The notes below the pieces were generated by a model. The model saw nothing but the letters and a program-made list of their open reading frames with translations, was not told the DNA's origin and did no database searches. A DNA stretch of 64,000 nt from Gnetum montanum (lineage: Eukaryota; Streptophyta; Gnetopsida; Gnetales; Gnetaceae), in NCBI GenBank assembly GCA_015680685.1, contig MNCI01027198.1, positions 112,213 to 176,212 on the forward strand. The letters are read 5' to 3'. Positions 1-11,030 of this stretch are shown one piece after another. The translations under genes and the position numbers were made by a program. Numbering within the stretch: the stretch's first letter is position 1; each line of letters begins with the position of its first letter.

Positions 1-1526
1 TCCTACCTACCTAGTCCTTATGGGCCAACCCACTATCTGTCACCATCCCCTTTGTCATCATGCCAATGCTTCAGCAACCTACAACCACAATTGTAATGGG
101 TAGCCATGCTACATTCCCGGCATATCATCACCCTTATTCCCCGGTTACATTTGCAGCAACCGTGCTATCCCAAGTTGTTCATCAGCACATCCCTACAGTA
201 TGTAGCATGCCTATCGCAGCTACCCTACCACATATTCATACTATACCTACACTGCAACTACACATAACTTCCATGCCAATTCCTACATATGAATCTGTTC
301 CACCCACTATTACAAGCCCAGGCCCATCCATGTGGTGGACCCTGTTTGCCTCTCCGTCTATTCTACAACGGGCATAGATGTCTCATTACACTTGCCCTCA
401 GACCTACCCAACCCTACAAGTAGTACATCCTAGCACGGGGCCATGGTTTGTCCCACCGATGACCCAAACAGTCTATCCAATAACACCTTTGGTGGGGGTG
501 GTCCCAATGGCACCACTAATAGGTCAATCCACCACAACCGCCATTCCACATATGGGAACCACATTTGTGGTTCCTCAACCATCTACAACATCATCGGGTT
601 TGTACCAAGCATCTCATCTCATTCAGACCTTTATTGAGGAAATAAAACACCTCAAAGATGTTGGGTCTAACACGGTACAAGTCATGGACTTTTATTAGGA
701 TGACCTTGTCAGCCCTGCAATCCTTGCTTTAACATTACCACTCGAGATGCCTCTCCTACACTTCACGAAGTGTGATGGCGAGGGAGATCCCAATGCACAT
801 CTCTTCACTTTCCAGTTAGAGTCTTTACTATTGCAAAAATGGACACATACGATCATTCGCATCTTCGCCATGTCCCTAGCAGAAAAAGACCTAGATTGGT
901 ACCACGCGTTGCCACATTCATCCATTTCAACTTTGGAAGAACTCTTGACCCAATTCATGACATGCTTCAAGTACAACTTGAAGCTAGAAACCATGCTATA
1001 CCAGCTAATGAATGTGAAACAAGATCTGCTAGAACCATTCCAAAAATTTATCCAACGTTGGAGCACGATCCTTAATGAAATCTGTGAGCCCATTATGGAG
1101 GCTCACTTGTTAGTCATCTTTAAAGGTGCAGTAAACAACTTCATCAAGTCCAAACTGTATTACCTTACTCCATCCTCTTTGAGTTAGGCTTTCTCTTAGA
1201 CTAAAAGCATACAAGATGTGGCTGAAGCAAGAAAAGACCCAGCCTACATCGCTTACAAAAAAACCTTTGCAAAAAAGGACAAAGGTAAGGCCTCAACAAC
1301 CATAGTAGCTACTGTGATGATTGAGGCCAAACCTAAGCCTGCTAGTAGCAGTACCAAGAATAACAAGAAACCAGACCTACCTCTGGCTAACCTTGCACCC
1401 AAACTAGGCCAACCACTACAACCTATTGCATCTGTACCTGAGACATCTACATACACTAAACAAACTTTGAGCATAGAGATTGCTCAAAATACACCCCATT
1501 GCCTCTTAAACCTTCAGAACTCTTAA
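1..1526 (+). pseudogene. gag: T1 gag (capsid) remnant
   Basis: One reading frame continues through four in-frame TAG stops (about 375, 696, 1185 and 1197). The first 210 or so codons are Pro, His and Thr rich. They are followed by a retrotransposon gag domain (about 750-1185) with FTKCDGEGDPNAHLF, LDWYHALPHSSISTLEELL and LLEPFQKFIQRWSTIL. A Lys-rich stretch follows at about 1218-1300. T2 gag aligns throughout, for example EEVKHLKAIGFDMIQVMDFY against the T1 version at 635-695. Several stops sit where Gln is expected, which fits CAG to TAG decay. Gag would form the particle that packages element RNA. The start codon is outside the window or lost. Confidence 0.85.
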
Positions 1527-2154
1527 AGCAACTGTTGGAAGGGGATACATCCAACATAAGAAGATGTTAGAAGAAGAAAATGCAAGACACCAATGCTACT
1601 TCGATCTCAGTAGGAATCCCTCTTTGGACCTGCCCAATGAGCCTCCAATTCCTAGGGGTTTTAGGCTGGACAGGTTTTGTGACTACCACCAACTATGTGG
1701 TTACACCACGGATTATTTTCTATTGTTGTAGGATGACATCCAAAGATTAATTGACCTGGGAAAGCTGGTGCTAGATGAAAGCAGCCTAGTACACCCTAAA
1801 AATCAACCTATGTATGTCTACACAGATCCCCTCAATGCCAACAATGTCAGTTACGTAATCAACATCATTAGCATTGATAATGATCCCATGCCACCCCGCT
1901 AGCCTTTTGTCATCCGTGTACCTTAGCGTAGTGCACCAACACTACCAATGGTTGTTCTAAGCTTGCAGTTGCCATTTATCTTAAAAGTCCCACCACAATC
2001 ATCTACCTTCGTATTACCCATTGGCGAGGCCACATAGTCTCCTCAATCAACACCTCTAGCTCCATTCATCATTAGGGGACCAATGTCTTTAATGACCCCT
2101 ATCCCACGCACCATCATTAAACAGTCTCCTTCCCCCATAAGGTGAGAAGCCTAC
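1527..2154 (+). pseudogene. gag: T1 gag C-terminal part with decayed zinc finger, frameshifted
   Basis: After a stop at 1526 the coding signal moves to another frame (PSELLKQLLE near 1510-1545). At about 1677-1770 the frame reads FCDYHQLCGYTTD, then DDIQRLIDLGKLV. This matches the Tat-type zinc finger C-x2-H...G-[HY]-x-T followed by an [IL]-x-x-LI-x-x-G helix. The last Cys of the finger appears to be lost (TDYFLLL). The remainder is a Pro-rich linker up to the protease region. The domain would bind nucleic acid in the particle. Confidence 0.6.
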
Positions 2155-3160
2155 TTGGTGTGTGAGATGTCAAAGGGAAGTACCATGAAGGGTATCCCCA
2201 AACCTACACCTTCGCCCCTCACATTTGCATCTTCGTCACCTAAGATGAAGGTCAACATGATTACACAACCTACATTACCTTACCAACAAGGATCTAAACC
2301 TATGTCTGAGGTCATCCCTCCTCGAGAGATTCGTCTTCTAGGAAAAATTGAAGAGGAGGAAAATGTCAAATAGATGGGTGTCCAGGACTTCTTGGATGCC
2401 CTAACCCAGGTCGGGCAAGCCCTAAAGTAGAAAAATGCTACATTGAGCTTGTATGACCTAGTCATGACATCTGTACCTCACTATGACGCTCTAGTCTGCA
2501 TGTTAATGGTGATTCTAGTTGATGAAAGCATGCTAGCGGAAGAGGAAGTGATCCACTTAGTCATACTCCCCTCTGTACCCATAAAGTTCGTAATACCTCA
2601 ATTAACTTTTAGTAGCGATGCCATTAAGGAAGATCATGAAGGGGGTTAAGTAACTACGGCTCCTCTCTTCATCATAATTTGAGTTGGCGAACATCAGATC
2701 TGAAGGGTACACGTTGATGATGGGGCTGCCACAAACATTATTTTCTTTCATATTATAGATAAGTTGGGATTGGTCAACTAGATTAAACCAACAGCAACAT
2801 TGTGTCTAAGGACCTTCAACAGGGCATGCGTCTAGGTGAAGGGCACACTTCACGTAAACTTGGTAGCAGGGGACCAGTTCCCCATAGACACAACGTTCAT
2901 CATGGTCGAAGAAATGCTTGGGTTTAACTTGATCTTGGGAAGATCGTGGTTAGCACAACTTAGGGTTGTCTCCTCTCCTATACACCAGGAAATCCACTTA
3001 TCATACGCGGGTAGGGAGGTCATAATCCATGGTGATGAAGTGGTAACGCAAGCAGTCAACAACGTAAGCATGGAACAGGGTTCAAAAGTTACAACCTCCA
3101 AAGATGAAGCTCCTGTTCATGCATGCATTAATCATGCAACAAAGGGATTGGTCCAATGAG
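2155..3160 (+). pseudogene. T1 aspartic protease region
   Basis: Three open segments (2155-2373, 2443-2649, 2836-3159) lie in one frame, separated by TAG, TAA and TGA stops. The segment around 2700-2770 reads VHVDDGAATNII, the aspartic-protease active-site region, here D-D-G-A instead of the usual D-[ST]-G-A. T2 has the same DDGA, so it is a family trait and not a fresh mutation. The C-terminal half reads MLGFNLILGRSWLAQLRVV and SSPIHQEIHLSYAG, nearly identical in T2. The enzyme would process the Gag-Pol polyprotein. Confidence 0.8.
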
Positions 3161-3389
3161 CCGACCCTCAAATCAAAAATGCATGGGTTGAGTTGCCCTT
3201 CCAAGTAAAGGATAGTGATATGAGCAGGGACCCTGGTAAAAAACCTTAACCTTAGGTTCTGATCAACCCACAAAATGTAAAGAGGTAGTAGCTATGCACA
3301 GTGTAGCAGCATTGTGGCTTCTCACCCAATTGATATCCTTGCACATTCACCATTTCTTTGCCTTGTCAATATGTCTTCCTTTCGGCATG

Positions 3390-3595
3390 ATATGCTACAA
3401 CCCGAAATGGCCTAAAACTAGCACTATTGCATTCCACTTTATCAACATGCTACTCTCCTGGCATGCTACGCCAACGGCCCAAAATGGCCTAAAACTAGCA
3501 CTGTCACCTTTCGCTTTAACTTATTACACAACGGCCAAAAATGGCCCAAAACTAGCAATGGCCCAGAATGGCCTAAAACTAACATATGAGAGTAT
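3390..3595 (+). repeat. T1 minisatellite 1, between protease and antisense gene
   Basis: At least four spaced copies of a core like CGAAATGGCCTAAAACTAGC occur at about 3403, 3480, 3535 and 3563. T2 has a tighter array at the matching place (29912-30085). Read on the T2 minus strand it carries the same core, CGAAATGGCCTTAAACTA. The array is outside the coding frames. Confidence 0.75.
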
Positions 3596-3719
3596 GAAAA
3601 CTTTACATAGTACATAAGTTAATACAAAATCGGTTTCCTTTCTGAAGTTTCTTATTTCATTCAAAATTTCACCCATTAGCAGTGTTTGCAAAATCTTCAA
3701 ATATTTTCAAAAAAGAAAA

Positions 3720-4830
3720 GAAAGTCCCATGCTATCATGGGTTATCTCCATTCGCATCTCCTTCAATGTTTGCCTCCACTTCATCTACTTGTGCATCACC
3801 CGCTCTTGTGTTGCCGCCAGCTCTTCATTTCCTTCCTCCATGGGTCTCGCACCTTCATTGTGAGCTTGCATCCCAAAATGAAGTAGTTAGCTAGGGTAAA
3901 AAATGCAATAAATGCTAGCTATAGCATAGCATTAAGGAGACTAACCTAAGGGGAGCCTGCATTGGTCTCAAGGGGTATCTAGTCTAGACCAAGCCTGAGG
4001 CAACACCAAATCTTCTCTATCAAAATCTCCATCCAATGCCTATCACTAGGCTCAGCATTCGTAGCGGCAACTTTCTCCCTTTCCAAGGTTGTCCACTTTA
4101 GAGGTTTCGGGGAAAGGGAGGTAGTTGTGGTCTCTCCTGTAGGAAGGTTCACCCTCAAGTCAGGAGATTCCATGACCTTCACCTACTCACTAAACTTAGC
4201 ATAGGCCTCAGAAGCACCGATGACCAATCATGCCCGCCCACAAGCTCTTGGCAGAGGCAAATTCCTGTAGGGCTAGCTACATCGTGGCCAACTCACCTAG
4301 CTAGACATGAACCCCATCATCATCAATATACAACATAATGATAAGCATACACTATCAACACTTAGCCAAGTGCAGCTAACATTGCAAAACCAAGCAAAGC
4401 AAAGACGTGAAACTCACCTGCCAACACAATATATGGTCCCCTGTGGATTCTGAAAGTACATTGCCATGTGGCATGCGAGGTACAATGTGTTATACTAGTG
4501 ATAGCACTGGTATTCTAGCATATCCCAAATCCAGGCTAAACACCTTAACCTTATTAAGTGTTGGGTGGACCCTCCTCCCAGCCTGCTTGTAGTCATGTTG
4601 TCAGAAAGGTATCTTAGGATGCCTTGATTTCTCCTTGGCAGCATGACCTCTATTATGCTAGATACCTGCGTCTCATCCGAGGAGGACCAAACCTTCAAAC
4701 TAAAGTGGTCGAGAAGGAATTGCAAGAAGTCTTGTGCCCCTTCCCTGAACCAAACTGCTCAATCTCCCACACATATCAGGGGAGGAGGAATGCTGGCAAT
4801 AGGTCTTCCCACATGACATAGGACCCCTTC
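3720..4830 (-). pseudogene. T1 antisense gene remnant between protease and RT
   Basis: On the minus strand, opposite to gag-pol, exon-like blocks match the antisense gene of T2. Block 1 (about 4790-4418) contains SSIIEVML, LRYLSDN, CLAWIWDM and YFQNPQGTIYCVGG. It ends at a phase-2 donor GTGAGT (4417-4412), where T2 has GTAAGT. Block 2 (about 4240-3985) contains SAKSLWAGMIGH, GASEAYAKF and MESPDLRVNLPTGETTTTS, matching T2 28830-29110. It is followed by a decayed donor GTTAGT and an acidic block NEGARPMEEGNEE (about 3870-3740), as in T2. The middle exons of T2 are missing, so this is an internally deleted copy. I do not recognise the protein family. Confidence 0.7.
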
Positions 4831-5246
4831 AATGTCCAAAACAATCAGCCTAGACCTTGGCCCTACTCTGCATGATGCAACCAGCAAATATTGGCATCGC
4901 ATTTAAACGTAATACATGCACAACATAGCAGCACCTAGAAGACCATAAATATAGCATAGCATAACCCCTTGTCCATACATAGCGTAGCAAGGATGCAAAA
5001 GCCTAGCATAGTGAGAACATGCAAGTAGCCTAGCGTAGTAGCGAAAAAACTAACATACTTAGATAATACATGTGCGCGGCACCACATCACACATAACCAA
5101 ACCATCCTAAGCATTTCACGTCATGACATGCCAAGGTCAAACAACTTAAATGGCCCCAACCCCATAGTCGCAACAATCGTAGTGGCAGCAATGGCCTTGC
5201 ATGCAATCACAACAAAACCCTACAACAGCAATGGTCGTATAGTGAC
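4831..5246 (-). promoter_or_regulatory. Region upstream of the T1 antisense gene with TAGCATAGCGTAG-type motifs
   Basis: No coding signal was found. About 4915-5060 holds many short motifs of the kind ATAGCATAGC, TAGCGTAGCA and CCTAGCGTAG. Similar motifs recur in the T1 LTR (9940-10335) and in T2. The block lies directly upstream of the antisense gene and also just before RT on the other strand. A promoter role is inference only. Confidence 0.3.
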
Positions 5247-6540
5247 ATGTCAGGTCTAGATTCACAACTGATTCAACATAACATCATCCTAGACCCACAT
5301 GTAAAGGTAGTCAAGCAAAAGATGTGTAAGATTAAACTAGAGATTGCACTAGCCGCGAGGGATGAAATGACTAAGTTATACCAAGCAGGTTTCATCCGCG
5401 TGGTCGACTATTCAGAGTGGGTGTCCAACATCGTTGTAGTTTTGAAGAAAATGGGAGGGATACGAATCTGTATAGTCTTCTGAGACTTAAACAAGGCAAC
5501 GATCAAAGAAAACTTCCCACTCCCAAGAATTGATCAACTCATCGACGCAACGGCTAGTCATGCTTTGCTATCCTTCATTAATGGCTTCTCTAGATACAAC
5601 CAAATCCACATCAACTTAGAGCACCAGCTGTCAACAACCTTCATGACTCCATGGGGAACCTTCTGCTATACCATGATGCCTTTTGAGCTCAAGAATGCTG
5701 GGGCAACCTACCTGCGAGCCATGACCTACATTTTTAGTGACTACATCCTACAAACATTAAACGATTACGTAGTTGACATAGCAGTTAAATCCAAGGAGGT
5801 AGCCAATCACCCACGTGAATTAGGGGTAGTCCTCAAGTGCTACCAAATGCATGACTTACATCTCAATCCCAAGAAATGCGTCTTCAAAGTAAAGACTGGA
5901 CGCATGTTAGGGTTTGTAGTATTGGAGGCCGAAATACAGGTGGACCCAAACAAAGTCAAGGCCATCGTCAACCTAGCACCTTCCACAAACCTTAAGGAGT
6001 TACATGGTTTACAAGGTAGAGTGCAATTCATTTGGAGGTTTATAGCAAGGTTGACCGAAAAGTTACACCCCATGCAACATCTTCTAAAGAAGGGAGTTAA
6101 CTTTGAGTGCACAACTTAGTGTCAACAAGCCTTCGATAACCTAAAGAAGGAGCCCTTGCACCTCCCAATGGTGCACTCGCCGCAAAGGGACAAGCCTTTC
6201 TTTATATACCTTGCCACCTCCAACACATCCATAGTAGCACTGCTATGTCAGAAATAGGATGACAGTTTTAAGATACCAGTGTATTACCTAAGCCATGCAC
6301 TAATAGCATATGAGGAAAAATACGATGAAGTGGAGCAAAACTGCCTAGCCTTAGTGTTCGCACTAAAAAAGTGACAACATTACCTATTCTGTAGCACAAC
6401 CAACATCATTTGCAAAAGCAACATACTCCGGGCTATCACCAACAACCTGTACTTAAGTGGTAGCATAGCCCAATGGAAAGCAATAACTGCAGAGTTCGAC
6501 TTATGCTATGTAAGTTAATCATCGACAAAGGATCAAGCCA
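5247..6540 (+). pseudogene. pol: T1 reverse transcriptase and RNase H
   Basis: One frame is readable through stops at 5481 (TGA), 6117 (TAG), 6256 (TAG) and 6372 (TGA). RT blocks appear in order: YQAGFIRVVDYSEWVSNIVV, LNKATIKENFPLPRIDQLID, TTFMTPWGTFCYTMMPFELK and LNDYVVDIAVKS. The last is the catalytic YVDD box with its first Asp changed to Val; T2 keeps YVDD. The RT thumb and RNase H follow (LKELHGLQGRVQFI, RDKPFFIYLATSNTSI, YYLSHALIAYEEKYDEVEQN). The active-site change plus the stops make it non-functional. It would make cDNA from element RNA in cytoplasmic particles. Confidence 0.9.
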
Positions 6541-7163
6541 TAGCAAACCAACTTATGGCCTCGCCAGTCGATGATTAGGAAACCATAGATCCCAAGTTCC
6601 TAGATGAATACATCAACAATGTTGCCATCATCCCATCACATTTCGAGGCAACCTTACACTTTGACGACGCCTCAACCACACGAGGAGGTAGTGCCGCTAC
6701 CACGATCACCTTCCCCTCTAGGGAAATGCACCCATCCGCTTATCATTTCATGTTCCCTTGCACCAACAATGTGGAAAAATAAGAGGGGCTACTCAAAGGG
6801 CTCTTAACTACCCATGTGTTGCATATACAACACTTGGAAATCTGAGGAGATTCACAACTAGTCATGAATCAAATCACCAAAGTCTATGCCTGCATGGCTA
6901 TGCACCTGCAACCCTACTATGACCTAGCAAAAATCCTAATGAAGCAATTTATGACCACTGATGTGCAACACATGCCATGCAATGAGAAAACCATAGCAAG
7001 CACCCTATCTACCCTCACGTTAAACATCCCATCACATTCTCTGGCAAACCTGCCAACCATGATCATAGAATGTATTGAGCCCATCACTCAAGTGAAACAC
7101 GTAGCCTCTATCGACGCTGCAGATACCCCGGAGTGGTATGATAACATTAAAGCTTATTTATAG
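6541..7163 (+). pseudogene. pol: T1 second (archaeal-type) RNase H and connector
   Basis: After the normal RNase H the frame continues with HFDDASTTRGGSAATTITFP, HPSAYHFMFPCTNNVEK, EGLLKGLL and GDSQLVMNQITKVYACMAM. These are the blocks of the additional archaeal-type RNase H found in Tat elements. The first catalytic Asp region (FDDAS) and the GDSQLV Asp are still visible. Stops are at about 6778, 6842 and 7161. The connector (6950-7160) ends in PEWYDNIKAYL, conserved in T2 as LEWYDNIKTYL. Confidence 0.85.
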
Positions 7164-8375
7164 CATGGGAAACCTCCAGGTGTATTGACATCAGCTTAGA
7201 GAGATGCAATCTGCAAGCATGCTCGGAAATATGTGCTCATGGGAAATGATGCCCTGTGTCGATGATCCTATGATGGGATATTGCTGGCATGCATGGGTGG
7301 TAAGCAGGCACAAAAGGTAGTTAATGAGGTTCATGAAGGGCTGTGCGGTGGACACATAGCACCCAGGGCTATGGCTGTGAAAATTAGAAACCTAGGGTAC
7401 TCTTGGCCCTACATGGAATGTGACTGCTTGTTGAAAGTCAAGACATGCGACACATGCCAGAGATATGAAAATCTCATACACATAGCACCTACAGACCTGC
7501 ACCCAATGCAAATTGCATGGCCCTTCTAATGATGGGGATTACACCTCATAGGGCCTATTATGCCTAAGTCCTCCATAGGGCATAGCTTCATTATCATAGC
7601 CACAAAGTATTTTACTAAGTGGGTGGAGGCTATTCCCTTGAGGAAAATGACATCCCAGAAAATCTTCCATTTCATTTTTGATAACATCGTAACTAGGTTT
7701 GGGCTTCTGATGACTATTTTGAACAACAATGGGCCATAGTTCAGCAGAAGGGAAACCTGAACCTTCTATAGCAATTTAGGCATTAAATAATCATTTTCTT
7801 TCCTTTATTATCTGTAGGCGAATAGGTAGGCAGAGGCTATAAATAACTCCATCATCAACTTGCTGAAGTGAATGCTTACCAATAGCAAGAGGCAGTGGCA
7901 CGAGCAAATACTCTACGTTCTATGGGCCTATCAAACAACTTGTAGAACTTTGACAAGTAAGACCCCTTACAGTCTTTTTTACGAATTTAAATCTGTATTG
8001 CCTCTTGAGTTGCAGGTACCCTCACTTCAGATGATCTTGTCTGACGTCGTGAGCAAAGCCCAGAATAACGAATCACGGACCATTGACCTCGACTCAGTGG
8101 AGGAGGAACATGTGCAGACACTGAGACGCATTGAGCACTACAAGAGAAAACAATAGCAGAAGCATTGTGTAGACCCACATAGATAGCTAGTGTAGAAGGG
8201 ATACGTTTTCCTTAGGACTATTTGTGAGCACGTGAGTAAATTCTTAGACAACTAGGAAGGACCTTATGTGGTCACTAAAGCCTTTGGGAATGGAGCCTTC
8301 AAACTGGCGGACATGAACATCAACGAATTCACCAACCCGCTGAACCACACATACCTCAAGTTGTACTATGTCTGA
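7164..8375 (+). pseudogene. pol: T1 integrase
   Basis: The zinc-binding domain reads VVNEVHEGLCGGHIAPRAMA, then TCDTCQRY, so an H-H-C-C finger is present. The catalytic core has lost two acidic residues. GLHLIGP has His where T2 keeps Asp (GLDIIGP), and ILNNNGP has Asn where T2 has TDNGPQF. The third, Glu in AEAINN, is kept. Stops occur at about 7528, 7738, 7758, 7788 and 7868. A C-terminal segment EGPYVVTKAFGNGAFKLADM ends at a TGA at 8373. No chromodomain is visible. The enzyme would insert the cDNA into the host genome. Confidence 0.88.
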
Positions 8376-8379
8376 AGCA

Positions 8380-8642
8380 CAATGGCAACAACAAGCACTG
8401 TCCGCTACGATGAGAGACTAGCAATCACACCAGGCAGCATTCGCAATGACGATAAACTAGCAGCATCGAGCACCATCCGCTATGACATAAAACTAGCATT
8501 GTTAGTCCACTATGACTATAAATTGGCAATGCACGTCTGCTACGACATAAAACTAGTATGTACGGTCTACTGGGACCTTAAACTAGCATGGTAATCCACT
8601 AGGACCTTAAACTAGCACACAGTCTGCCAATACCTTAAACGG
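8380..8642 (+). repeat. T1 minisatellite 2, downstream of integrase
   Basis: About seven imperfect units of roughly 30-35 bp share a core such as CCGCTATGACATAAAACTAG. T2 has an array at the same place (20690-21030) whose minus strand reads ATCCGCTATGATGTAAAACT, almost the same core. It starts immediately after the integrase stop. The frame stays open to 8594, but the protein is only a repeat translation. Confidence 0.8.
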
Positions 8643-9643
8643 GGTTCGCATCGCATCCTCAACATGCACCACCACTAGATACATGACGAATGAAGTGGCA
8701 TGATGTAAGTGCTTGGGTGGGATGTCACAACTCTAGGATATGTTTCTCGATGCAAGGAGAATGTGGCCTCAAGCATGTGTGGTGTTGCCACCCTCAGTGT
8801 TATGCTGACCCTTCGAAGATGTCGTATGATGTCACATAGGCCCTACAAACCTACCGTTGGCATAGCCCACTGCCTTGATGGTAGTTCCTAGGCTTATTTC
8901 CACTTCTCAGGCACTGACAGTATTGTGGACTAGCCACATTATTATCGCTCTTCAGTTCCCCGCCAAGGTTTTAGCTCACACAATTTTTAGCTATTTGGTA
9001 GTTGACCCCATAGATGGACTGAACATGCATTCCTTTGGCACGGATTCTAGCGTATCCACATCCACAATAGTCTTGATGCCTTGGAGGCCAGCTCCCCCAT
9101 GGTGACGTTGCCAAGGTAGCTGCTAGCCTTCCAACTTTGGGCATCTCACACTAGTGATGGTGCCCAAGAGTAACAACAATGCCAGTAGCTAGCAATACCT
9201 TGTCCCCGCAAACAGAGCTCGCTACAGCAACAAACATTACAGCGTCGCAAAGCAAGTGCCTCAACTAACATGGCTACTTGAGAGTGCAAAATCCAGCACG
9301 TGCATAACACAACTCATCATATGGGAGGTTTGTGTAGGCAGGTCAAAACCATCTATGGATGTAACACAACTCATCCTATAGAGGGGACACCTACCTACAG
9401 GAGGTTGAAGAATAGTGCCAGCCAAAGATGAAAATATAAACGAGCCCCTCAGAGCACTCCGACGAGTGACTCAGCTAAACATCATCTTTGCTCTCTGCCT
9501 TAACCTCCACAAAACCAATGCAACACTCTCAAGCATGGCCAAGTGACGTCTCAGCACTCACCAAGTGACAACCTTAGCATCTCGCCTGCTAAGGTGTTTC
9601 GTATTCTTTGCCGATGTCCATCGAGCCTATTCTCTAGACGTCG
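8643..9643 (+). other. T1 3' untranslated internal region
   Basis: This stretch lies between minisatellite 2 and the polypurine tract. Several short open frames occur but none resembles a known protein or is matched in T2. I see no conserved coding signal. Confidence 0.5.
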
Positions 9644-9654
9644 ACAAAGAGGGG
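9644..9654 (+). promoter_or_regulatory. T1 polypurine tract (plus-strand primer)
   Basis: The sequence ACAAAGAGGGG sits four bases before the LTR start TGAAAC. T2 has the identical 11-mer (minus strand, 19488-19478) next to its own 3' LTR. This fixes the LTR start of T1. Confidence 0.85.
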
Positions 9655-9658
9655 TCAA

Positions 9659-11030
9659 TGAAACATCCTAAAAATGTGGGGTCATTCTTGCTTCACCAGG
9701 CTCTTACAATCCACGCAGCACTATGGAAGTTCATTAGGAAGAGAACATTCTGAGTCCAGGCCGACCAGTTCATAAAATTTTCTACTTTGAGCATGGACAG
9801 GTTCTCTACCATCTTGCCTACCCACCAAAGTAGACTAAACAGATGGTAGCCTGCTAAGAAATGGTGCATAGAATCAGTAGCAGCATTCTGGATTCGCAAG
9901 AAATATTTTGCCAAGCTTTCTAAGTCATGAAGCCTACCATGCTATGCTATGCTATGTAGCGTAGCAAGATTCAGAAGATAATGGTGGAACAAAGTACTAC
10001 GCTACGTGACATCACACAGTGTAGCATGGCAACACCTTCACTACCCACTCCTCTCGCCCAATTTTGAGTTCTGCACTAATGTCCTTTTCCATCAAGAAGT
10101 AGTGGACCATGTCTACTACTATGCTACGCTGATCTGCATGGTGCAGCAACATGTAGAAATCCTATGGAAGAGACAGAAAGCAGTTTGAAAGGTGGATTCA
10201 ACGAAGTTCGCAAGACTTGCATCGAAGGAGAAAGTTTGCAAATCAGCAAAACTCTTACGACTGAGGCAAGTTGCTATGCTACGTAGCATAGCATAACGTA
10301 GCAAACATGTAATAGATAGTAGAATGCACAACAAAGTGCTATGCTATGGCAAGCATCCTACCTCATAAAACACAACAAAGCATGCAGGTGGTTGTGCGAC
10401 ATCAATGCACTCCAACTAATCAAACCGTTGGCACATATCTCTAGATGCTGAAGGCACGATTATGATGTTGTAAGATCATAGTTATTGCATGGAAGGTTTG
10501 CATCACAACGGTCTTGGAGGTCCAATGGTCACAAATGGCACAAGCGGTGCTAGTAAGACAACAAAGGCCCAAGGCACGTAACATTCAAACCACCCTTTTG
10601 AATACCCTCAGTCCTATAAATACACTAGCATATGACATGCAAAAGGTCTGCAATTTTTCAAGAGGTCCACAATTTTAAAAGTTTGCAATTTCAAAAGAGT
10701 ACGCATCTTTCCTAAAGTAGACAGCTTCTAAGTGGTGGGAACTCTAAAATTCTAAAACAAAGATTTCCCCTCTCTCTAGTATTGTAATATCAAAGTCATC
10801 TGTCTAACACTATAAACAGTGAGTCTCTCTTGGCTAGCGTAACGTCCCTATCTCCATTCTACCACCTTAGTAGAACCCCACATTGTTTATACATGAGTCC
10901 ACATCCGAGTGCATAGATCTTTTTTTTCTCTTGGCACGCCTTGGCTCCCTTCGGGACTTCTACACTCTATCATGCTATGCAACCAATTGTATCCACCCTG
11001 ATCGAATGAGTTTGTAGCTTCGAAGTGGTG
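9659..11030 (+). repeat. T1 3' LTR
   Basis: The start TGAAACA follows the polypurine tract and matches the T2 LTR start TGAAACAC. The LTR contains clustered ATGCTATGCTATGCTATG and GCTACGTAGCATAGC motifs (9940-10335) and a TATA box TATAAATA at 10615-10622. The right end is uncertain because the 5' LTR is outside the window; the length is set by analogy with T2 (1.37 kb). Confidence 0.65.
10615..10622 (+). promoter_or_regulatory. TATA box in T1 LTR
   Basis: TATAAATA lies about 960 bp into the LTR, at a place plausible for the U3/R boundary. Confidence 0.55.

Larger units (their letters stand above)
1..11030 (+). mobile_element. T1: Tat-like Ty3/gypsy LTR retrotransposon, 5' end outside window
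   Basis: The order gag, protease, minisatellite, antisense gene, RT, RNase H, second RNase H, integrase, minisatellite, polypurine tract and 3' LTR can be read on the plus strand. The second RNase H block is the hallmark of the Tat lineage (established knowledge). The 5' LTR and primer site lie before the window. All reading frames carry stops, so the copy is dead. The right end of the 3' LTR is not sharply defined; 11030 is an estimate based on the 1.37 kb LTR of the related T2. Confidence 0.85.

Noticed and set aside
695-1093. 132-codon minus-strand ORF opposite T1 gag
   Set aside because: It overlaps the well supported gag domain and has no match; it is a shadow frame.
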